From: Moduliflexus sp964602655
GTDB taxonomy: Bacteria > Moduliflexota > Moduliflexia > Moduliflexales > Moduliflexaceae
DNA length: 53,439 nt
Direction: 5' to 3'
Assembly: GCA_964602655.1 (NCBI GenBank)
Contig: CAZRSF010000041.1
Coordinates: forward strand, 1 to 53,439
A model generated the notes under the pieces. It was not told the DNA's origin. It saw nothing but the letters and a program-made list of their open reading frames with translations, and did no database searches. This document shows, one piece after another, positions 34,185 through 43,306 of this stretch; positions within the stretch are counted from its first letter, which is position 1; each line of letters opens with the position of its first letter. A program made the translations under genes and the position numbers.

Positions 34185-35120
34185 ATGCATCACCAACATC
34201 TCGAATCGTGGCAGCATCAACATACATTCAATATTGAAAAAACACAGACCGAGAAAAAAACAGGTATTGTGGTCATCATTACATTCGCCATGATGATCGC
34301 TGAAATATTTTTCGGATGGGTCACGAATTCGATGGCGCTGTTTGCCGATGGCTGGCACATGGGAACACATGCCTTCGCGCTGGGCATCTCTCTGATTGCG
34401 TACATTCTGGCGAGGAAATATGCCCACGACAGCCAGTTCGCGTTCGGAACCTGGAAGATTGAAATCCTGGGGGCGTATTCGAGCGCCATCGTGCTGGGCA
34501 TGGTTGGAATCATGATGATTTATGCGTCCGTCGAACGCCTCATTCATCCCCTGCCGATCCAGTACAATCAAGCCCTACTGGTCGCCATGCTCGGCCTTAT
34601 TGTGAACGTGGTCTGCGCCGTCATTTTGAATAGCGGCGGGCATGCCCATGCTCATGAACATCATCACGATCACGGTCATGAGCGCCATGAGCAGGAGGAT
34701 TTGAATCTTAAATCCGCCTATTTGCATGTCATTGCCGATGCGATGACATCCGTTCTGGCAATGATCGCGTTACTTGGCGCAAAATATATGGGGGTCAGTT
34801 GGTTAGACGCATTGATGGGAATTGTCGGCGCCGGACTGATCCTGCATTGGGCGGCGCTGCTGCTGAAAGATACCGCGAGCATCTTATTGGATCGCGACGC
34901 TGATACGCCACTTTCTCAGGAAATTCGCGCCAAACTCGAATCTGATGGCGATACCGAAATCAGCGATTTACATCTTTGGAAAGTCGCGCAAAATAAATAT
35001 GCGTGTATCGTCGCCTTAGTCACAAGCCAGAAACATGCTCTCGAAGAGTATCGCGAACGCTTGCAGGATGTCCACGAATTAGCGCATATCACGATAGAAA
35101 TCAACCACTGCCAGGGCTGA
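34185..35120 (+). CDS. dmeF: CDF-family divalent metal efflux transporter, DmeF-like
   Basis: This 311-residue inner-membrane antiporter has six helices with the metal-site pattern FADGWHMGTH (helix 2) and HVIADAMTSV (helix 5). A His-rich loop (HAHAHEHHHDHGHERH) lies between helices 4 and 5, and the C-terminal cytoplasmic domain has DLHLWKV. The His-rich N-terminus and the WHMGTH motif favour the DmeF group (cobalt/nickel efflux) over CzcD. AAAAGGAG precedes the ATG. No metal-sensing regulator is seen nearby. Confidence 0.88.
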   Translation: MHHQHLESWQHQHTFNIEKTQTEKKTGIVVIITFAMMIAEIFFGWVTNSMALFADGWHMGTHAFALGISLIAYILARKYAHDSQFAFGTWKIEILGAYSSAIVLGMVGIMMIYASVERLIHPLPIQYNQALLVAMLGLIVNVVCAVILNSGGHAHAHEHHHDHGHERHEQEDLNLKSAYLHVIADAMTSVLAMIALLGAKYMGVSWLDALMGIVGAGLILHWAALLLKDTASILLDRDADTPLSQEIRAKLESDGDTEISDLHLWKVAQNKYACIVALVTSQKHALEEYRERLQDVHELAHITIEINHCQG

Positions 35121-35153
35121 AAACCTTTTTTCTGCTCGTACCAATATTTTATC

Positions 35154-37442
35154 ATGCGACGATTTCTTCAATGTTATCTCATTGCCGCGTTGCTCGGCGC
35201 ATTCGGCTGGCTGTTCGGCTTCTGGTCGTTCGACGAAATGCTGGATGCCCATTTCTCGCTGTTCGGTCTGGCATTCGCGCTCTTTGTGTTGCACACCATT
35301 CTCGGCTCGATTGTGAGGGCGGCGACAGAAACACAACAGATCGAGACATCGAAAAAACGCCTGCATAGCCGCATTCCGCTGCTGAATTTCTGGCTGCGGA
35401 ATGCGACTGTGCGGATGTTGCTCTTTGTGCTGCAAGCGCAGAATACCCCGGAAGTCGCCGCATTATTATCCGAGGCGTTCTGTTTAAGAATCGGGAAACA
35501 GACGCGCCGTCAAATCGAAGAGGCGTTTCTTTCCCTTCAAGATCAACCGTGCCGCGATGCCATAATCGGCGTCTGGCTGAATTCGCGCCATCATCTGCTC
35601 GCCGAATTTCTCGCGCAGCGCAACTGGGTCGCCGCCACGCCTTTGACCGCGCGAGTCATCAGCGCCTTGCAACTCGGCCAGATCGAACTGTTGCGCCAGG
35701 AGGAAGCCGCGATTATCGAAGGCTTGCTTCCGGCCTGCGCCGACCGCGATCCCGCGATTGCCGCGTCCGCCCGCGACATGCTCTTCCATCTTCAGCGCGA
35801 CGAGGCGAAAGAAGCGTTGTGCCGTGTCGTCATCGAAACCGACGCCGCGCTCGCCCGCGAAGCCGCGTTTGCGTCGAAATACCTGCCCCGCAATCCTGTC
35901 CAACGCGCGCTGTTTCTGTTTCTGACGGAACAGTGGGAACAATACGAAGCGCTGGATTTCGACCAGCAATTACTCAGCGCCGCGCACCGCGCCGCCGCGC
36001 CGGAATTGCGGCAGCGCATCGCCGAAATGCTGCGCAAAGCCGGACGCGCCGATTTTCTGACTGTTTTAGTTGGCGCGGATTACGTCTCGCGTGCAGGGGA
36101 AATGACCGATGCCGAAGCCGAAATCATGATTCAGATGCTTGCGGCGCAGCAACAATGGCCGAGGCTCTGGAAACTGGCGTTCGAAATCTCGTTCATACGC
36201 AGCATCGAAGTTGTCCGCCTGCTTTCCGCGCATTCCTACACGCCGGAACGTGGCGACGAGCGCGGACTGTTCGAGGAATTGCGCGATCTGACGAACTCGG
36301 AAATCAGCGCCGCGCCGGAAGACGCTCGCAGCGTCCTGCCGCTCGCGTTGCCGGAGGCGACGATTCGCGTGCATGGGCGCATCAACGATCTCGCGTTTTC
36401 GCCGACGCAGCCGGTGTTGGCGTTTGGCACAGGCAACCGCAAAGCGGCGCTTTGGAATTTTCAACGAGGCGCAATGGAAGAGGTGATTGGCGGCTTCGCG
36501 CATTCGGTCGGATTGGTGACATTTGCGCCGACTGGCGAACTTTTTTGCGCCGAACGCTCGAACGCGGTCGAGACGCCGTGCAGCTTGTATCGCCATCAGA
36601 ATGGCGCGTTGCAGCCTGTTGGTCAACACGCCGGATCGGTCACGTCAATCGCCATTTCGAATGAGGAACAGATACTGTCCACCGGGCGCGACGAACGCAT
36701 TGCGCTCTGGAATTACGAGCAGCCTGCCTGCATCCGCGAGCAAAATCTGACGTTCTGGCCGCGCGCGGCGGCAGTGTCGCCGGATGCGCGGCAGATTGTC
36801 TTGTTGTACGAAAATGTGGCGTTGTTCGATATTGCCGATTTTCAGCGGCGGTGGCAATGGTGGGGCGACAGCGTCGGACGCTGCGCGGCGTTTCTGCCGG
36901 ATTCCGACAGTTTTGTCGTGGGGAAAAATAACGGCAGCGTGCAGGCGTATCGTTTCGCGCCGCCGCAAGACGAGCCGCAGCCACGCCTGTTCAAGGCGCA
37001 TACCGGGCGTGTGCAGGGCATGGCGATTCATGCCGCGTCAAAGACGCTTATTACTGCCGGAGCGGAGGGAACGCTGCATTTCTCGAACTGGTCAACGGAC
37101 CAGTTTCTCAATAGCCTGACATATCAGGAGAAAAAATTGACCGCGTTGTACGCCTCGCCGGACGGCGCGTTTTTGGCGACCGGCAACCACGACAATTCCC
37201 TGACGTTATGGGATATTCGCGTGTTAGACGTGCCGCGCCTGTTCACGATTCCGTTTGCGACCGCTTCGCCCGATCAATTGATTGCGATTCAGGAATTGGC
37301 TGTCCGCGCCGAAATTCCGCCGCATGTGCAACGGTCGCTCCTGTTCATGCAGCGCGTCCTGCAATATCGCTTTCGCTTCGACATCGAAATCGGCGATATG
37401 CCGTCTATCAAAGTCGGCGAATTCGATATTGAAATCGAATAA
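35154..37442 (+). CDS. Membrane-anchored WD40-repeat protein
   Basis: This 762-residue protein has two N-terminal membrane helices (about 5-60), a long alpha-helical HEAT-like region (about 90-400) and a C-terminal WD40 region with at least four clear blades. Examples are VHGRINDLAFSPTQPVLAF, HAGSVTSIAISNEEQILSTG, HTGRVQGMAIHAASKTLITAG and ALYASPDGAFLATGNHDNS. It probably scaffolds protein contacts at the membrane. No enzyme motif is seen. It is not recognised as a named family. Confidence 0.82.
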   Translation: MRRFLQCYLIAALLGAFGWLFGFWSFDEMLDAHFSLFGLAFALFVLHTILGSIVRAATETQQIETSKKRLHSRIPLLNFWLRNATVRMLLFVLQAQNTPEVAALLSEAFCLRIGKQTRRQIEEAFLSLQDQPCRDAIIGVWLNSRHHLLAEFLAQRNWVAATPLTARVISALQLGQIELLRQEEAAIIEGLLPACADRDPAIAASARDMLFHLQRDEAKEALCRVVIETDAALAREAAFASKYLPRNPVQRALFLFLTEQWEQYEALDFDQQLLSAAHRAAAPELRQRIAEMLRKAGRADFLTVLVGADYVSRAGEMTDAEAEIMIQMLAAQQQWPRLWKLAFEISFIRSIEVVRLLSAHSYTPERGDERGLFEELRDLTNSEISAAPEDARSVLPLALPEATIRVHGRINDLAFSPTQPVLAFGTGNRKAALWNFQRGAMEEVIGGFAHSVGLVTFAPTGELFCAERSNAVETPCSLYRHQNGALQPVGQHAGSVTSIAISNEEQILSTGRDERIALWNYEQPACIREQNLTFWPRAAAVSPDARQIVLLYENVALFDIADFQRRWQWWGDSVGRCAAFLPDSDSFVVGKNNGSVQAYRFAPPQDEPQPRLFKAHTGRVQGMAIHAASKTLITAGAEGTLHFSNWSTDQFLNSLTYQEKKLTALYASPDGAFLATGNHDNSLTLWDIRVLDVPRLFTIPFATASPDQLIAIQELAVRAEIPPHVQRSLLFMQRVLQYRFRFDIEIGDMPSIKVGEFDIEIE

Positions 37443-37461
37443 ATGTGTGTAATTGTATTTT

Positions 37462-37626
37462 GTAGAGACGCCTCGGCGGCAGGGTTGTTCGGTTGTCGCA
37501 AAAAACGCTGTCATTGCGAGCGCTTTTCAGCGAAGCAATCTCGCCGATTTTCCAAGATTGCTTCGTCGCTGACGCTCCTCGCAATGACAGATTTTTAACA
37601 GCTCTGCCCCGCCAAGGCGTCTCTAC
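37462..37626. repeat. Nested repeat: one palindromic element inside another
   Basis: Outer arms GTAGAGACGCCT ... GGCGTCTCTAC belong to the family at 10455. Inside, at about 37509-37591, lies a second palindrome with CTGTCATTGCGAGCG and CTCGCAATGACAG arms and an inner GAAGCAATCT/AGATTGCTTC pair. The second looks inserted into the first. No gene is credible in this gap. Confidence 0.85.
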
Positions 37627-37646
37627 GGTAATGTAACGGTGGATTT

Positions 37647-38681
37647 ATGGAACATTGGATTGATATTGACGGCTCATTCGGCGAAGGCGGCGGGCAGATT
37701 CTCCGCACGTCGCTGGCGCTTTCGCTCGTGACGGGCAAACCATTCCGCATGGAACGCATTCGCGCCAATCGCAAGCGCCCGGGATTGGCGCGGCAACATC
37801 TCACCGCTGTCAATGCGGCAGCGACCATCAGCAATGCCGAAGTCAGCGGCAACGCGCTCGGCTCGCAAACGCTGACCTTTGCGCCGCAGCAGGTCATTCC
37901 GGGCGACTATCATTTCGCTGTCGGCACGGCGGGAAGTTGTACGCTCGTGCTGCAAACGGTGCTTCCGGCGTTGTTAGCGACCGCCGGAGAATCGCGCCTT
38001 GTGCTGGAAGGCGGCACGCATAACCCGCTTGCGCCGAGTTTCGATTTTTTGGAGGCGGTTTTTCTGCCGCTGCTGAATCGTATGGGCGCGCACGTCTCCG
38101 CAAAACTCGACCGTCCCGGCTTTTATCCGGCGGGCGGCGGCAAAATGCGCGTCACCATCGTCTCGTCAGGAACGTTGAAACCGCTTGAACTCATGGGACG
38201 CGGCGCGATTGTTTCTCAGAACGCAACGGTCTTGCTCTCTGAATTGCCCGCGCATATCGGCGAACGCGAGCTAAAGGTCGTGAAACAGCGTCTCGGCTGG
38301 CCATCGCGACATTTGCGCATCGAAGAAGTCAGCAATCCGGTCGGACCGGGCAACGCGCTGACGCTGACCATCGCGAGCGAGCAAATCACCGAAGTATTTG
38401 CCGGATTCGGCGAACGCGGCGTCCGCGCTGAAACCGTCGCCGAGCGCGTCGTCAACGAAGCGCGGGCGTATCTTGACGCCGGCGTTCCGGTCGGGTCGCA
38501 TCTCGCGGATCAACTCCTGATTCCCTGCGCGCTCGCGGGCGGCGGCAAATTTCGGACGCTCGCGCCGACATTGCATACCACGACGAACATCGAAATTTTG
38601 AAGCATTTCCTTGATGTTGACGCCCGTTTCGCGCAGCGTGATGAAAAGGTGTGGGAAATCGAGATGATGGCGAGCAAATAG
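37647..38681 (+). CDS. rtcA: RNA 3'-terminal phosphate cyclase
   Basis: RtcA converts RNA 3'-phosphates to 2',3'-cyclic phosphates with ATP. The 344-residue protein has the family's start (DGSFGEGGGQILRTSLALS), RANRKRPGLARQHL, FAVGTAGSCTLVLQT, GGTHNPLAPSFDFL, FYPAGGGKM and HLADQLLIPCALAGGG. The catalytic His is expected in the C-terminal LHTTTNIEI segment. No rtcB or rtcR is seen next to it, unlike the enterobacterial operon. Confidence 0.93.
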   Translation: MEHWIDIDGSFGEGGGQILRTSLALSLVTGKPFRMERIRANRKRPGLARQHLTAVNAAATISNAEVSGNALGSQTLTFAPQQVIPGDYHFAVGTAGSCTLVLQTVLPALLATAGESRLVLEGGTHNPLAPSFDFLEAVFLPLLNRMGAHVSAKLDRPGFYPAGGGKMRVTIVSSGTLKPLELMGRGAIVSQNATVLLSELPAHIGERELKVVKQRLGWPSRHLRIEEVSNPVGPGNALTLTIASEQITEVFAGFGERGVRAETVAERVVNEARAYLDAGVPVGSHLADQLLIPCALAGGGKFRTLAPTLHTTTNIEILKHFLDVDARFAQRDEKVWEIEMMASK

Positions 38682-38711
38682 TACATTCGGAACTGTGGAG
38701 TAACGGCATGA

Positions 38712-40262
38712 TTACCGCGCGTAAATAATCAAATTCGTTGCGTTATTGATTGGCACGGGGCCTTGCGGCTGCGGCAGGACGCGGCGCTGATCGTCGAAGA
38801 CCTGCAAAATATTGTACGAGCCGACATCCAGATTCAGCAGCGCTTCCAGCTTTTTGCCGCGACTGTTGAAGAGATCAAGCACGTCTTTGGCAATCGCCGC
38901 CAAATTCGACTGGGTCGGAATGTCGAGAATGACATGATAAAGCGCCGCCGTCGCTTGATCCCGCGTAAGCGCCAGCAAGCGCCGTTCCCGCAGCTGCCCT
39001 TTCGCCTTCGCCGGATCAATCAGCAAATCGTCGCTATACACTAACAGTTGCGTTTGAAACATCGTGGCGCGGCGTTCGCGAGACCATTGCAGCAGTTTCG
39101 AATACGCAATCAGGCTTGAGAGCGGGTTGTCAATCGTCAGGACATCCTGCGTCCCGACCGAGAGTTTGATCGCCGTCCGTTTCAAATTCACGACGCTGAT
39201 GCCGCCGTCTTTGCTGATAATCACAAGGCCGTCGCGATCCGGCATCAACACGGCGTTCACAATCTGTCCGTTTTCAATCGTCAAGCCTTCCGGCTGTTTG
39301 TTCGTGTTCGTAAATCCGCCGGTCGTCGCCAATACCACTGTTTTCCCCTGTTTGCCTGCCCATTGCCGGAATTTGTTGCTAACATTTTGATAGGCGAAAT
39401 AGGTCGAACTGATTTGCGGGCGGCGCAGCCAGATCGTATGCCCGAAGACGCCGGGTTTGCCGTTTTCCTGCATGGTCAGGATGTTGACGCCATAATCGCG
39501 CCCGCTTTGAATCGGATAAAAGCGCCGGAAATTCGAGAGCGTAAAGCGGCTGGAAACGGAACGGACTTGCGGCGCGTTTTTCTGCATCGGATAATAATCG
39601 GTGAAAAAGTCGTCGCCAAGCCAGGCGGCGTAACGGGCGCTCGCTTTCTGTTCCTGTTCTTTGAATTTCGACCAGACGCGGTTGAAAATATAATCCCATT
39701 TCCCCTGCTTAATGTTGTTAATCAGCTTTTGCCGTCCGCTTTCCTCAATCGGCACGTAAATCCGGTTTTGCTCTAAGCGTTGCAGAATCGCGGCGTTTGC
39801 GGAGGTTGTCGGGTCGAACCGACCTTTGCGGATATCTTCTTTCAATGTGTCCGCGACTTTGCTTAAAATATAATAGCCGATGATTTGGTAGGCTTCGTTC
39901 GCCGCTGTGTTGATGCCGATTTGCCGTTTTTCCGCCAAATACGCCTCGCCAATCGAGATCGTATCCGTCAGATGCCCGATATCTACCGGATAATATTGCA
40001 TGAAGCTATCGCCGAGATAATACAGAAACACGTCGCCGTCGCCGTATTTCTGCCAGACGAATTGCCGGTGGCGCTGCAACGTTTTGAACTCGGTAAACGG
40101 CACTTGCTGCAAATAGGTGTAATAGGGAAACGACGTGATAAACTGGTCTTTGCTCTGCCCTGGATGCTTTTTATAATACGCTTCCAGATTGAACTGCGCG
40201 CAGGCGGTTTCTGCAAATAACACCATCGTAATAATATAGGCTATTTTTCGAATGTGCATCAT
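38712..40262 (-). CDS. Exported protein with phosphodiester-glycosidase-like region
   Basis: This 516-residue protein starts MMHIRKIAYIITMVLF and has a signal peptide cut near ACA/QFN. The N-terminal half is helical and tyrosine-rich. The second half has TVVLATTGGFTNTNKQPEGL, VLMPDRDGLVIISKDGG and LVYSDDLLIDP, resembling the PF09992 phosphodiester glycosidase pattern, in which an NGGF-type motif and a later conserved Asp/Asn region form the site. The likeness is partial; the protein may only share the fold. It starts 28 bases after the lspA stop on the same strand. The longer frame to 40331 overlaps lspA and is not used. Confidence 0.6.
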   Translation of the reverse strand: MMHIRKIAYIITMVLFAETACAQFNLEAYYKKHPGQSKDQFITSFPYYTYLQQVPFTEFKTLQRHRQFVWQKYGDGDVFLYYLGDSFMQYYPVDIGHLTDTISIGEAYLAEKRQIGINTAANEAYQIIGYYILSKVADTLKEDIRKGRFDPTTSANAAILQRLEQNRIYVPIEESGRQKLINNIKQGKWDYIFNRVWSKFKEQEQKASARYAAWLGDDFFTDYYPMQKNAPQVRSVSSRFTLSNFRRFYPIQSGRDYGVNILTMQENGKPGVFGHTIWLRRPQISSTYFAYQNVSNKFRQWAGKQGKTVVLATTGGFTNTNKQPEGLTIENGQIVNAVLMPDRDGLVIISKDGGISVVNLKRTAIKLSVGTQDVLTIDNPLSSLIAYSKLLQWSRERRATMFQTQLLVYSDDLLIDPAKAKGQLRERRLLALTRDQATAALYHVILDIPTQSNLAAIAKDVLDLFNSRGKKLEALLNLDVGSYNILQVFDDQRRVLPQPQGPVPINNATNLIIYAR

Positions 40263-40290
40263 GATTCGGGAGAACAGCGAAAACAGGTGC

Positions 40291-40803
40291 TCAGGTTGAC
40301 GCGATTGCTCGCCGCCTGTTCTTGTTATCATTCACGATTCCATAGATTATTAAGGCGAGCACTCCAAACGTTATGGAGATATCCGCGACATTCAAGATTC
40401 CAGTTCGTAATGATCGGATTCCAAAATTCATAAAGTCAATGACAGAGAAATTATTGAATATCCGGTCAATCAAGTTACTCATTCCGCCTGACGCGATTGA
40501 TATTAAAATGATGACCATTCCTTTGCGTTGTGGTTTTATCATGCAATAGATAAATAGAAACACGCAGACGAGTAAGGGAATATAGAGCAATATGATATGT
40601 TTGAGCAGGTGAGGCCAATCTTTCCCTAAACTGAGGAATGCTCCGGTATTTTCTGTATAGACGAGAATAATCGTTTTTTTTAGAAACTCTATTGGCTCTT
40701 TCCCTTTTAAGAATAGAACTGCCAATATCTTCGTCAATCTATCAACACCAAGATTAATCGTTGCCGTTATGATGCAAATGAGAATTTGTTTTTTCCGCTC
40801 CAT
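40291..40803 (-). CDS. lspA: Lipoprotein signal peptidase
   Basis: This 170-residue inner-membrane aspartyl protease has four helices and the family motifs in order: DRLTK, NTGAFLSLG, SGGMSNLIDRI, VIDFMNFG (Asp123) and NVADISITFG (Asp141); the last two aspartates are catalytic. It removes signal peptides from prolipoproteins. The gene is AT-rich like the integron cassettes upstream, and its ATG is 94 bases after the core site of the nearest attC. It could be the last cassette, but no attC follows it. Whether it is the organism's only lspA cannot be known from this window. Confidence 0.93.
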   Translation of the reverse strand: MERKKQILICIITATINLGVDRLTKILAVLFLKGKEPIEFLKKTIILVYTENTGAFLSLGKDWPHLLKHIILLYIPLLVCVFLFIYCMIKPQRKGMVIILISIASGGMSNLIDRIFNNFSVIDFMNFGIRSLRTGILNVADISITFGVLALIIYGIVNDNKNRRRAIAST

Positions 40804-40896
40804 GCGATTCTACACGTATTATGATTTAATCCGTCCGCGCAGCGTCCCGATTAACATCAAGTTTATTTATATTCTATTCCTCTTTAATTCATATAT

Positions 40897-41012
40897 TGCT
40901 AACGCGGCGCTTCACCGTGCGAGCAGAGGGCGCGGCCACTTAAGCGTTGTCTTTAGCCACTGCATTGTATCCCGCGCCCTCTGCGAAGTCCGGTGCAAGC
41001 GCATCGTTAGAT
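40897..41012 (-). other. attC recombination site A (integron)
   Basis: In minus-strand orientation the site begins with inverse core ATCTAAC, has GATGCGCTTGCACCGGACTT, a long stem (GCAGAGGGCGCGG and complement), and ends with core GTTAGCA. One arm has the extra unpaired base typical of the gene-proximal side, which sets the orientation. Its inverse core is complementary to the core of site B, so cassette A runs from 41833 to 40903 (931 bases). Confidence 0.9.
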
Positions 41013-41060
41013 TTAAGCCTTATGATTTACTTTTCATATTTTCATGATTCTTTATTCAAT

Positions 41061-41122
41061 GTTTGAGTTTTGCTATATTTCAACAAAACTCAAACTTAGG
41101 AACGTTCGATTAAACGTTCCTA
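41061..41122. terminator. Two adjacent hairpins downstream of a cassette gene
   Basis: GTTTGAGTTTTG/CAAAACTCAAAC (41061-41072 and 41084-41095) is followed by TAGGAACGTT/AACGTTCCTA (41097-41106 and 41113-41122). They lie between the cassette A gene stop and its attC, where a terminator would be expected. They are rich in A and T. Confidence 0.6.
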
Positions 41123-41171
41123 AAGATAAACGTTTGAAAATTTGATGGGGATGATGATCATCAAATTTTCA

Positions 41172-41600
41172 TCAAGGCTGACCAAGGTAAGTACCATATA
41201 AAGCCTTATTAATCATTCTCGTATTATTCTCAAGCAGACGATTGGATCGTTCATATTGTCTTCTAACTAAAGGTCTAAAACCACGACGATTACACTCGGC
41301 GATTCCCTTTTCTCCGTATGTCCCAAAAAATATTTGTGCCGCTACAGCGGAATATGCTGCGCGTCTGCAAGCCTCAGTAAAATTATCCTGATTTGTGCGA
41401 GAATATGTATTGGGAACAGAGAGAATGCTCCATTGACATCTCATATATGGATCACAAAATAAACCAACTAATTGTCCTTGTTGGGTATACATATAGCGAT
41501 ATGGCCCCGATATTTGAGCCGAAACGTTTTCTCTACACGTAAACATGCTACTAACAAGAAATAGTCCAACAATGGCTACTTTTTTGAATATCTTTTTCAT
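41172..41600 (-). CDS. Cassette A gene: small secreted protein of unknown function
   Basis: This 142-residue protein begins MKKIFKKVAIVGLFLVSSMF and has a signal peptide ending near VSAQ. The mature chain is basic and contains several Cys (CRENVSAQ region, FCDPYMRCQW, ACRRAAYSA, ECNRRGFRP), which could form disulfides outside the cytoplasm. No family is recognised. It is the only gene in a complete 931-base integron cassette and is oriented towards its own attC as usual. There are 227 bases between the cassette start and the ATG, enough for its own promoter. Confidence 0.78.
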   Translation of the reverse strand: MKKIFKKVAIVGLFLVSSMFTCRENVSAQISGPYRYMYTQQGQLVGLFCDPYMRCQWSILSVPNTYSRTNQDNFTEACRRAAYSAVAAQIFFGTYGEKGIAECNRRGFRPLVRRQYERSNRLLENNTRMINKALYGTYLGQP

Positions 41601-41827
41601 CGTAATAATGTCTTGCTACATCATTATGAAATCAATATCCTGTAATATTATGCAAACAAGATATTAAATACCACATCATGTGCAAGACAGTTTTTTTGTT
41701 AGGTTGATTTTCTCTTATTTACCGGCTTGAAATGCGTAACTATCATTTTCTACTACACTTTTCCTCCTCGAGTTGTTTGAGCGCAAATTATACAGTTAGA
41801 TTTATTGCTGCGCCCATTGGCAATAAA

Positions 41828-41942
41828 ATCTAACGCGGCGCTTCAGCGTGCGAGAGAGGGGCGCGGCCACATCCCTTCGGGAAACGCCACCCACTTGTGA
41901 TCCGCGCCCCTCTCGAAGTCCGCTGCAAGCGCATTGTTCGGC
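41828..41942 (-). other. attC recombination site B (integron)
   Basis: In minus orientation: inverse core GCCGAAC, then AATGCGCTTGCAGCGGACTT, a very strong stem (GAGAGGGGCGCGG and complement), and a perfect consensus core GTTAGAT (GTTRRRY). The inverse core is complementary to the core of site C, giving a 793-base cassette B (42626 to 41834). Confidence 0.93.
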
Positions 41943-41985
41943 ATCATCCTCATATAACGACGAAATGTCTAAACGCGCCTTCAAC

Positions 41986-42567
41986 TTATTTCACTTTATT
42001 TTCCCAATTTGCTTTAAATCCGGGAAAGAATCGTTTCGCATATAATGAGATAGACAGAAAACTAATCCATACAAATAATACACACGGAACAGCAAGATAT
42101 TGATAAGACATTCCAATATTTCTGATAAAGATCGAGCCGATAATTACAGTCGCAAGAAGAAAATAGACAAGAGCTAAATATTTTGATCGGCCTTTTAGCA
42201 TATTTGTTATCAATCTTTGTCCCGCATTCTCTGGCTCTCGAAGAGTTGCAAGTCGTGTTTCCCACTTAATGCCTTCAATATGAGGTTCGATATATATTCT
42301 AATATATGATGCCATTCTATCAATATCATGAGTATGACTAATCGAAATATGGAGAGCACTTACGATGCCTATTAAGGCTAAACTATCAAGAATAAACCAT
42401 GATGACATTGTTGCTAAAAGATCGCCTTGAGTTAAAGACGTTTGCATTAACGCTCCCACAAAGGCAATTGTAAAGCCTAATACATACGTTTGAATATTTT
42501 GAGTTTGCAAAATTTCTTGACGTAATACTTTATATTCTTCGATATATGACTCAACCCCATTATTCAT
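41986..42567 (-). CDS. Cassette B gene: four-helix membrane protein
   Basis: This 193-residue protein has a short helical start (VESYIEEYKVLRQEILQTQ), two membrane helices (about 27-70), a polar middle, and two more helices (about 128-180). The topology recalls SLATT-like or other small membrane effectors found in defence loci, but no sequence family is recognised. AAGGAG precedes the ATG. It fills cassette B and its stop is 44 bases before the attC. Confidence 0.78.
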   Translation of the reverse strand: MNNGVESYIEEYKVLRQEILQTQNIQTYVLGFTIAFVGALMQTSLTQGDLLATMSSWFILDSLALIGIVSALHISISHTHDIDRMASYIRIYIEPHIEGIKWETRLATLREPENAGQRLITNMLKGRSKYLALVYFLLATVIIGSIFIRNIGMSYQYLAVPCVLFVWISFLSISLYAKRFFPGFKANWENKVK

Positions 42568-42620
42568 AATGCTCTCCTTATAGTTACTTGATGTAGCAGA
42601 ATATTTCTCGTTTTATCAAC

Positions 42621-42727
42621 GCCGAACGATTGTTTTCAGCCGCGCAAGGGGGCGCGGCCATGAACCTTGTTATTCAGCACAGTTTTGTTCCGCGCCCCCT
42701 TGCGTCGGCTGCAAAACATTGTTAGAA
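42621..42727 (-). other. attC recombination site C (integron)
   Basis: In minus orientation: inverse core TTCTAAC, AATGTTTTGCAGCCGACGCA, stem GCAAGGGGGCGCGG and complement, core GTTCGGC. The inverse core is complementary to the core of site D, giving a 480-base cassette C (43106 to 42627). The cassette gene's stop codon lies inside this site. Confidence 0.9.
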
Positions 42728-43086
42728 ATCTTTGCAACGCCTCTAATATAAGAAGTTGCCACGAAATGAATTATAAACCACGCAACCCCTTTCCACCAAT
42801 GTCCAAATCCAATCAGCGCCACAATCATTGCAATATCGCTTATGCGATCCAATAAGTTAAACCATAACGGTCTTACTTCCGAAATACGCCGCAACATTGT
42901 TTTGATGTTTGGTTCATTTGGTAGCAACGTAATTGCGAAAATCGTGATTGTTACCATGCTTAATGCAAAAAGCGTCAACCCCGTAAAAATATTTACCGCA
43001 AATTCACTTTCACTATATGCGGCATATACGGCCAAACATGCCGTCAATATATTCATGATAAGACCATTTATTTTATTTTTCATCAT
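42670..43086 (-). CDS. Cassette C gene: small four-helix membrane protein
   Basis: This 138-residue protein starts MMKNKINGLIMN (43086, or 43083 from the second Met) behind a good AGGAG. Helices lie at about 5-25, 30-55, 80-105 and 105-120. Its last 19 residues (LQPTQGGAEQNCAE at the end) are encoded within attC site C, so the recombination site doubles as coding sequence. The longer frame to 43125 would start within site D and is rejected. No family is recognised. Confidence 0.75.
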   Translation of the reverse strand: MMKNKINGLIMNILTACLAVYAAYSESEFAVNIFTGLTLFALSMVTITIFAITLLPNEPNIKTMLRRISEVRPLWFNLLDRISDIAMIVALIGFGHWWKGVAWFIIHFVATSYIRGVAKISNNVLQPTQGGAEQNCAE

Positions 43087-43100
43087 CGTTCTCCTTTGAT

Positions 43101-43215
43101 TTCTAACGCCGCGTTTCAGCAGCAAGAGAAGGGCGCGGCCACATAAACTTGAAGAAACGCCACCTATTTTTCTTCCGCGCCCTTCTCGAAGTCGGCTGCA
43201 AACGCATCGTTAGAA
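43101..43215 (-). other. attC recombination site D (integron)
   Basis: In minus orientation: inverse core TTCTAAC, GATGCGTTTGCAGCCGACTT, stem GAGAAGGGCGCGG and complement, core GTTAGAA. It follows the 182-residue cassette D gene. The partner core for cassette D upstream should read GTTAGAA, but the nearest candidate (43943-43949) reads GTTAGCG, so that boundary is not preserved or not recognised. Confidence 0.9.
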
Positions 43216-43306
43216 TGGCAACGTATGCACAGAAGATTTTGTTTTTGTATTGTACAATACAAATGCGTTTTTTTTCCCTTTTGCAACCTCATCTCTTCCG
43301 TCTTCC

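Noticed and set aside
40897..43215. The four GC-rich palindromes as insertion-sequence ends or CRISPR-like repeats
   Set aside because: Spacing follows genes, core sites match in cassette fashion and one arm has the extra base of attC; no transposase or regular spacers occur.
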